Assembly: GCA_902773455.1 (NCBI GenBank)
Contig: CACYEW010000306.1
Span: forward strand, 1-9,058
DNA length: 9,058 bases
Direction of reading: 5' to 3'
Source of the DNA: an uncultured Ruminococcus sp.
GTDB taxonomy: Bacteria; Bacillota; Clostridia; Oscillospirales; CAG-272
The notes beneath the pieces were generated by a model that saw only the letters and a list, made by a program, of their open reading frames with translations, did no database searches and was not told the origin of the DNA. Positions 5,829 through 9,058 of this stretch are shown here, in pieces. Numbering within the stretch: the first letter of the stretch is position 1; each line of letters starts with the position of its first letter. Made by a program: the position numbers and the translations under genes.

Positions 5829-6487
5829 ATTATCTCGGTTATGAACGCGACTTTGCCGGATATTTTGAATCTGATATCGCGGTTTTTATATTTCATCCCG
5901 TAAACTCTGTCCGGATCGTCGGCATAACCCGGTCTCGGATCCCCTGCGATGAGTTTTTTGACGACCGCCAGTTCTTCTTCCGTAAGCTGGTCTTTTATCC
6001 CGTCCGAAAGTACGGTCTCGAGCGGGCTGTCCCCGATCCCGGCGGCAAAGCCGCCCTTTGCTTCGGGTATGCAGTCGGACGGCAGATACGGTTTGATATC
6101 GATTATCGCCGTACCGTCCTTCATATCGACGCCGGAAACGGTTATGACCGGAGCGTCCGCGCAATTCAGATCGATATCTTCGATCTTTACCGCCGAAAGC
6201 CCTATCGGGTTCGGACGGTTCGGCGAACGTGTGGCGAAAACGCCGACGCGTTTATTTCCGCCGAGCTTCGGCGGTCTGACGGTCGGCGAAAAAGCGCCGT
6301 TGCCGAATCCTTCAAACTCCCATAAAAGCCAGATATGCGAAAAGCCTTCGAGTCCTCTGACGGCTTCGATACGTCTGTATTCCGGCTCGAAAACTATTCT
6401 GCCCTTGAGTTCTTTGACGATTCCGCTCTGCCGCGGCAGACCGAATTTATCCTTGATATCCGTACGTATGACGGCGATCTTTTTCAT
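5825..6487 (-). CDS. trmO: tRNA (t6A37) N6-methyltransferase TrmO (TsaA/YaeB family)
   Basis: TrmO uses S-adenosylmethionine to methylate N6-threonylcarbamoyladenosine at position 37 of ACY-decoding threonine tRNA, improving attenuation-type decoding. The 220-residue product has the N-terminal beta-barrel catalytic domain: RTDIKDKFGLPRQSG (8-22), the GLEGFSHIWLLWEF block (45-58), RPPKLGGNKRVGVFATRSPNRPNPIGLS (71-98) and the DMKDGTAIIDIKPYLP segment (121-136). The small C-terminal domain contains DPRPGYADD and the YGMKYKNRDIRFKI stretch. ATG at 6487 was chosen because homology starts at once (MKKIAVIRTD). The frame extends further upstream only as an Arg-rich shadow of trxB. It overlaps the trxB stop by 4 nt (ATGA), and its own stop overlaps the next ATG in the same way. 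Confidence 0.96.
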   Translation of the reverse strand: MKKIAVIRTDIKDKFGLPRQSGIVKELKGRIVFEPEYRRIEAVRGLEGFSHIWLLWEFEGFGNGAFSPTVRPPKLGGNKRVGVFATRSPNRPNPIGLSAVKIEDIDLNCADAPVITVSGVDMKDGTAIIDIKPYLPSDCIPEAKGGFAAGIGDSPLETVLSDGIKDQLTEEELAVVKKLIAGDPRPGYADDPDRVYGMKYKNRDIRFKISGKVAFITEII

Positions 6488-7386
6488 CTGCCCTCGATAT
6501 ATCTGCAAGCGGCGAGCGCGGCGGTCGCGCCGTCCGATGCGGCTGTGGTGATCTGCCTTACGGATTTCGTGCGGCAGTCGCCCGCGGCGAATACGCCTTC
6601 GCTCTTTGTGAGGCACTTTTCGTCGCTTACTATATATCCGTATTTGTCAAGCTCCGCGACGTCTGCCGCCGCTTCGTTTGACGGGATAAGACCTATCGCG
6701 ATGAAGCAGCCGCCGCACGGCACGGTCTTCTCCGTACCGTTCTGCAATATCTTAACGCCCGTGAGTCCTTCGTCGCCGCCTTCGAAAGATATCACCTTCG
6801 ATCCGGTCAGCACCTTGATATTCGGCTTGCTTTCTATTATCGAAGCGAGCGCCGCTTCGCCCGTCAGATAGGGCATATCCTGTATCATCGTTATGCTGCC
6901 GCAAAGTTCGGAGAGCATTATCGCCTCCTGCATGGCGGAATTGCCGCCGCCGATAACTGCGACGTCCTTGCCTGCGTAAAACGCGCCGTCGCATACCGCG
7001 CAGAAGGAAATGCCGTTGCCTATATGCTCCTCTTCACCGGGCGCGCCGAGAGTTCTGTGCTTTACTCCGGCGGCGATTATCACCGCTCTGCCCTCGTATT
7101 CGGAAAGCTCGGTTTTGACTTTCTTTATCTTTCCGCCGGAAATCGAGGTGACCTCGTCTATCTCGATATCGGCGCCGAGCGCAAGCGCCTGTTCGAGCAT
7201 GAGATCGGCGAGCTCGTTGCCCGATATCTCTTTGAAACCGGGGTAGTTCTCTATCTTCGGCGAATGCGTCATCTGACCGCCGAAACCGTCTTTTTCTATT
7301 ATAAGCACGCTTTTATTCGCGCGGCCCGCGTATATCGCCGCGGTAAGTCCGGCGGGACCTCCGCCGACTATGATAATATCGTACAT
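6484..7386 (-). CDS. trxB: Thioredoxin reductase-like flavoprotein lacking the NADPH-phosphate motif
   Basis: This low-molecular-weight thioredoxin reductase-type FAD enzyme would reduce a thioredoxin or glutaredoxin partner. In 300 residues it has the FAD site GGGPAGLTAAIYAGR (8-22), the GFGGQMTHSPKIENYPG loop (34-50), the redox pair Cys129/Cys132 in FCAVCDGAF, the second Rossmann loop IGGGNSAMQEA (145-155) and the C-terminal FAD motif GVFAAGDCR (264-272). The HRRxxxR motif that binds the 2'-phosphate of NADPH is absent: the aligned stretch is QDMPYLT (169-175). The electron donor may therefore be NADH, a ferredoxin or another carrier, as in known non-NADPH relatives. ATG at 7386 has AAAGGA (7400-7395) at 8-nt spacing. 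It follows the NrdD-glutaredoxin fusion gene, its probable redox client, and overlaps trmO by 4 nt. Confidence 0.93.
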   Translation of the reverse strand: MYDIIIVGGGPAGLTAAIYAGRANKSVLIIEKDGFGGQMTHSPKIENYPGFKEISGNELADLMLEQALALGADIEIDEVTSISGGKIKKVKTELSEYEGRAVIIAAGVKHRTLGAPGEEEHIGNGISFCAVCDGAFYAGKDVAVIGGGNSAMQEAIMLSELCGSITMIQDMPYLTGEAALASIIESKPNIKVLTGSKVISFEGGDEGLTGVKILQNGTEKTVPCGGCFIAIGLIPSNEAAADVAELDKYGYIVSDEKCLTKSEGVFAAGDCRTKSVRQITTAASDGATAALAACRYIEGR

Positions 7387-7407
7387 TTTACATATCCTTT
7401 CTTATTC

Positions 7408-7439
7408 AAAGACAACCTCCCGTTAAGGAGGCTGTCTTT
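7408..7439 (-). terminator. Hairpin between nrdD and trxB (partial terminator or processing site)
   Basis: In the - strand transcript AAAGACAGCCTCC (7439-7427) pairs with GGAGGTTGTCTTT (7420-7408) around a 6-nt loop, giving a 13-bp stem with one G-U pair. The right arm ends in a short U run (UCUUU), but the bases that follow (GAATAAGAAAGG) are not U-rich. The trxB ribosome binding site begins only about 8 nt downstream, leaving no room for a new promoter. It therefore looks like an attenuating or mRNA-stabilising intercistronic hairpin rather than a full stop between operons. Confidence 0.6.
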
Positions 7440-7456
7440 ATTAAGTTTTAAGCTTT

Positions 7457-9058
7457 TCAAACTCCGATGAATTTGCGGATATTCGAGAGATTCACGTATT
7501 TATCGGTCTGATCTCCGTTCGGCACTACGAGCGTGGGCGCCTGCTTTACGCCGTATTCGGCAGTCATCTCGGGCGCGTCTTCGGCGTAGATCTTTTCGTA
7601 GGCTATGCCGGCTTTGTCGAGCAGCATCGCCGCGGCTTTGCAGTTCGGGCAGGTCTTGCTCGCGAAGAGGATAACGCCCTTCGGCGCTTCTTCTTTGACT
7701 TCTTCCTTTACGGGTTCGCAAACGGGCGCTTCAGCCGTGAATTTCGGTCTCTGAAGACGGGACGTCTCTATGTCGTATACTTTTCTTTCTCTGAATTCTT
7801 CGGCTTTGCCTTCGTTCCAGTTCTGTACCGGGCGGTAGTAGCCGGTTATGCGGCTGTATACCTCGGTCTTTTCGTGGCAGTGCGGGCATTCGTATACTTC
7901 GCCGGCGAGATAGCCGTGATTCTTACAGATAGAATACGTCGGAGACAGAGTGTAATACGGGAGCTTGTAGTTTTCGGCGATCTTACGAACGAGGTTCGCC
8001 GCGGCTTTCCAGTCGGGCAGACGTTCGCCGAGGAAGGCGTGGAACACGGTGCCGGACGTATAAAGCGTCTGAAGCTCATCCTGAACGTCGAGCGCTTCGA
8101 ACACGTCGGCGGTAAAACCGACCGGCAGATGGGAGCTGTTCGTGTAATACGGAGTCTTGCCTTTTTCCGACGCCGTGATGATGTCGGGATAACGCTTGAC
8201 GTCGTGCTTTGCGAGACGGTAGGACGTGGATTCGGCGGGAGTCGCTTCGAGGTTGAAGAGATCGCCGTATTTTTCCTGATAATCGGAGAGGCGCTCTCTC
8301 ATATGGTTGAGGACCTCTTTCGTGAATTCCTGCGCTTCGGGATGAGTCATATCGGCTCTTATCCACTTCGCGTTGAGGCAGGCTTCGTTCATACCGACGA
8401 GACCGATCGTCGAGAAATGGTTCTTGAAGGTGCCGAGATAACGTTTCGTATACGGGTACAGACCTTCGTCAAGCAGCTTCGTGATTATTCTGCGTTTGGT
8501 ATCGAGCGATCTCGCGGCGATATCCATAAGCTTGTCGAGTCGTACGAAGAAGTCTTCTTTGTTCTCGGCAAGGTAGCCTATACGCGGCATATTGATCGTA
8601 ACGACGCCGACGGAACCGGTGCTTTCGCCCGATCCGAAGTAACCGCCCGTCTTTTTGCGGAGCTCGCGCAGATCGAGACGGAGCCTGCAGCACATACTGC
8701 GTATATCGGACGGCTCCATATCGCTGTTTATATAGTTTGAAAAGTACGGGGTACCGTATTTCGAAGTCATTTCGAACAGGAGTCTGTTGTTTTCGGTATC
8801 GGACCAGTCGAAATCTCTCGTGATCGAATAAGTGGGGATAGGATACTGGAAGCCTCTGCCGTTCGCGTCGCCTTCGATCATTATCTCGATGAAGGCTTTG
8901 TTGATCATATCCATCTCTTTTTTGCAGTCTTTATATTTGAAATCCTGCTCTTTGCCGCCGACGATCGCGGGAAGCTCCGCAAGGTCGTTCGGAACGGGCC
9001 AGTCGAGAGTGATGTTGGAGAACGGAGCCTGAGTGCCCCATCTCGACGGAGTGTTCAC
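7457..9058 (-). CDS. nrdD: Anaerobic (class III) ribonucleotide reductase NrdD with fused C-terminal glutaredoxin domain (5' end outside window)
   Basis: NrdD reduces ribonucleoside triphosphates to dNTPs under anoxia using a glycyl radical installed by the radical-SAM enzyme NrdG. The visible 533 residues lack the N-terminus (ATP cone and first barrel half). Seen in order: NTPSRWGTQAPFSN (2-15); the active-site Cys pair in SMCCRL (123-124); GSGESTGSVGVVTINMPRI (142-160), where Ser149 replaces the Asn that contacts formate in T4-type enzymes; and HLPVGF (310-315). A zinc knuckle is formed by Cys378, His381, Cys391 and Cys394, and the glycyl-radical loop SRITGYYRP has Gly406. A charged linker (about 427-460) leads to a glutaredoxin/NrdH-like domain (461-533) with CPNC at 470-473 and the cis-Pro loop QAPTLVV. 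This suggests disulfide reduction by the tethered domain rather than formate. trxB follows 70 nt downstream. nrdG is not in the window. Confidence 0.96.
   Translation of the reverse strand: MNTPSRWGTQAPFSNITLDWPVPNDLAELPAIVGGKEQDFKYKDCKKEMDMINKAFIEIMIEGDANGRGFQYPIPTYSITRDFDWSDTENNRLLFEMTSKYGTPYFSNYINSDMEPSDIRSMCCRLRLDLRELRKKTGGYFGSGESTGSVGVVTINMPRIGYLAENKEDFFVRLDKLMDIAARSLDTKRRIITKLLDEGLYPYTKRYLGTFKNHFSTIGLVGMNEACLNAKWIRADMTHPEAQEFTKEVLNHMRERLSDYQEKYGDLFNLEATPAESTSYRLAKHDVKRYPDIITASEKGKTPYYTNSSHLPVGFTADVFEALDVQDELQTLYTSGTVFHAFLGERLPDWKAAANLVRKIAENYKLPYYTLSPTYSICKNHGYLAGEVYECPHCHEKTEVYSRITGYYRPVQNWNEGKAEEFRERKVYDIETSRLQRPKFTAEAPVCEPVKEEVKEEAPKGVILFASKTCPNCKAAAMLLDKAGIAYEKIYAEDAPEMTAEYGVKQAPTLVVPNGDQTDKYVNLSNIRKFIGV
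7460..7678 (-). other. Glutaredoxin/NrdH-like domain fused to NrdD
   Basis: This is the last 73 residues of the nrdD product. It starts with strand GVILFASKTCPNC, continues with helix KAAAMLLDKAGIAYEKI, and has the loop KQAPTLVV with the cis-proline typical of the thioredoxin fold. The redox motif CPNC is encoded at 7651-7640. The length and the tail NLSNIRKFIGV match stand-alone NrdH/glutaredoxin-like proteins, so a complete small redoxin appears to have been appended. The Glu/Lys/Pro-rich linker before it would let it reach the active site. Confidence 0.9.

Noticed and set aside
5949..6551. Open frame of 200 codons on the + strand opposite trmO
   Set aside because: It is Ser/Pro-rich low-information sequence without an initiation signal. 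The - strand frame carries the TrmO motifs.
6488..6616. Upstream extension of trmO by 43 residues
   Set aside because: The added residues are almost all Arg/His/Gly, are the out-of-frame translation of trxB, and precede the point where TrmO homology begins.
7874..8740. Open frame of 288 codons on the + strand opposite nrdD
   Set aside because: No ribosome binding site or family resemblance was seen, and it is antisense to a clearly coding conserved enzyme.
1..9058. CRISPR arrays, insertion sequences, att sites, tRNA or rRNA genes
   Set aside because: No regularly spaced repeats, transposase motifs, terminal inverted repeats or RNA gene signatures were seen on either strand.

Overview
The window looks like ordinary chromosome of a strictly anaerobic member of the Bacillota, most likely a gut-type Clostridia lineage. 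The evidence is a class III (oxygen-sensitive) ribonucleotide reductase, consensus sigma-A promoters, AGGAGG-type ribosome binding sites and tightly packed operons. Base composition is near-balanced, with frequent ATA, GCG and CCG codons. Genus cannot be resolved, and there are no rRNA or tRNA genes, mobile elements or CRISPR arrays.

Layout, left to right. (1) The 3' part of an inositol-monophosphatase-family gene (+) ends at a strong bidirectional hairpin terminator. (2) rplS (ribosomal protein L19, -) faces it, with its own perfect-consensus promoter, an AT-rich UP-like tract and a structured leader of about 85 nt. (3) A HAD-superfamily phosphatase/phosphoglucomutase-like gene (-) lies upstream of rplS. 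(4) It diverges from a + strand operon over an 87-nt intergenic region that holds a 6-5-6 palindrome, a plausible Lrp-type operator. The operon is an Lrp/AsnC regulator, a class I aminotransferase overlapping it by one base (recalling alaR-alaT of Bacillus subtilis), and a small protein of the family often labelled AlkZ-related. That last gene appears to start upstream of its first ATG, probably at an ACG. (5) A second bidirectional terminator follows. (6) A five-gene - strand cluster fills the rest. In transcription order it is nrdD (5' end outside the window), trxB, trmO, a tocopherol-cyclase-like protein and a DUF2812-like membrane protein. The last four genes are joined by two ATGA overlaps and one 9-nt gap; nrdD is separated from trxB by 70 nt containing a hairpin.

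The most interesting part is the redox end of this cluster. NrdD carries a glutaredoxin/NrdH-like domain with a CPNC motif fused to its C-terminus after the glycyl-radical loop. It has Ser where formate-using enzymes of the T4/E. coli type have the formate-binding Asn. The next gene is a thioredoxin-reductase-like flavoprotein that keeps its CAVC redox pair but has lost the whole HRRxxxR NADP-phosphate motif. Together they suggest a self-contained electron path, flavoprotein to tethered glutaredoxin to NrdD, for anaerobic dNTP synthesis without formate and possibly without NADPH. This is inference from residues and gene order.
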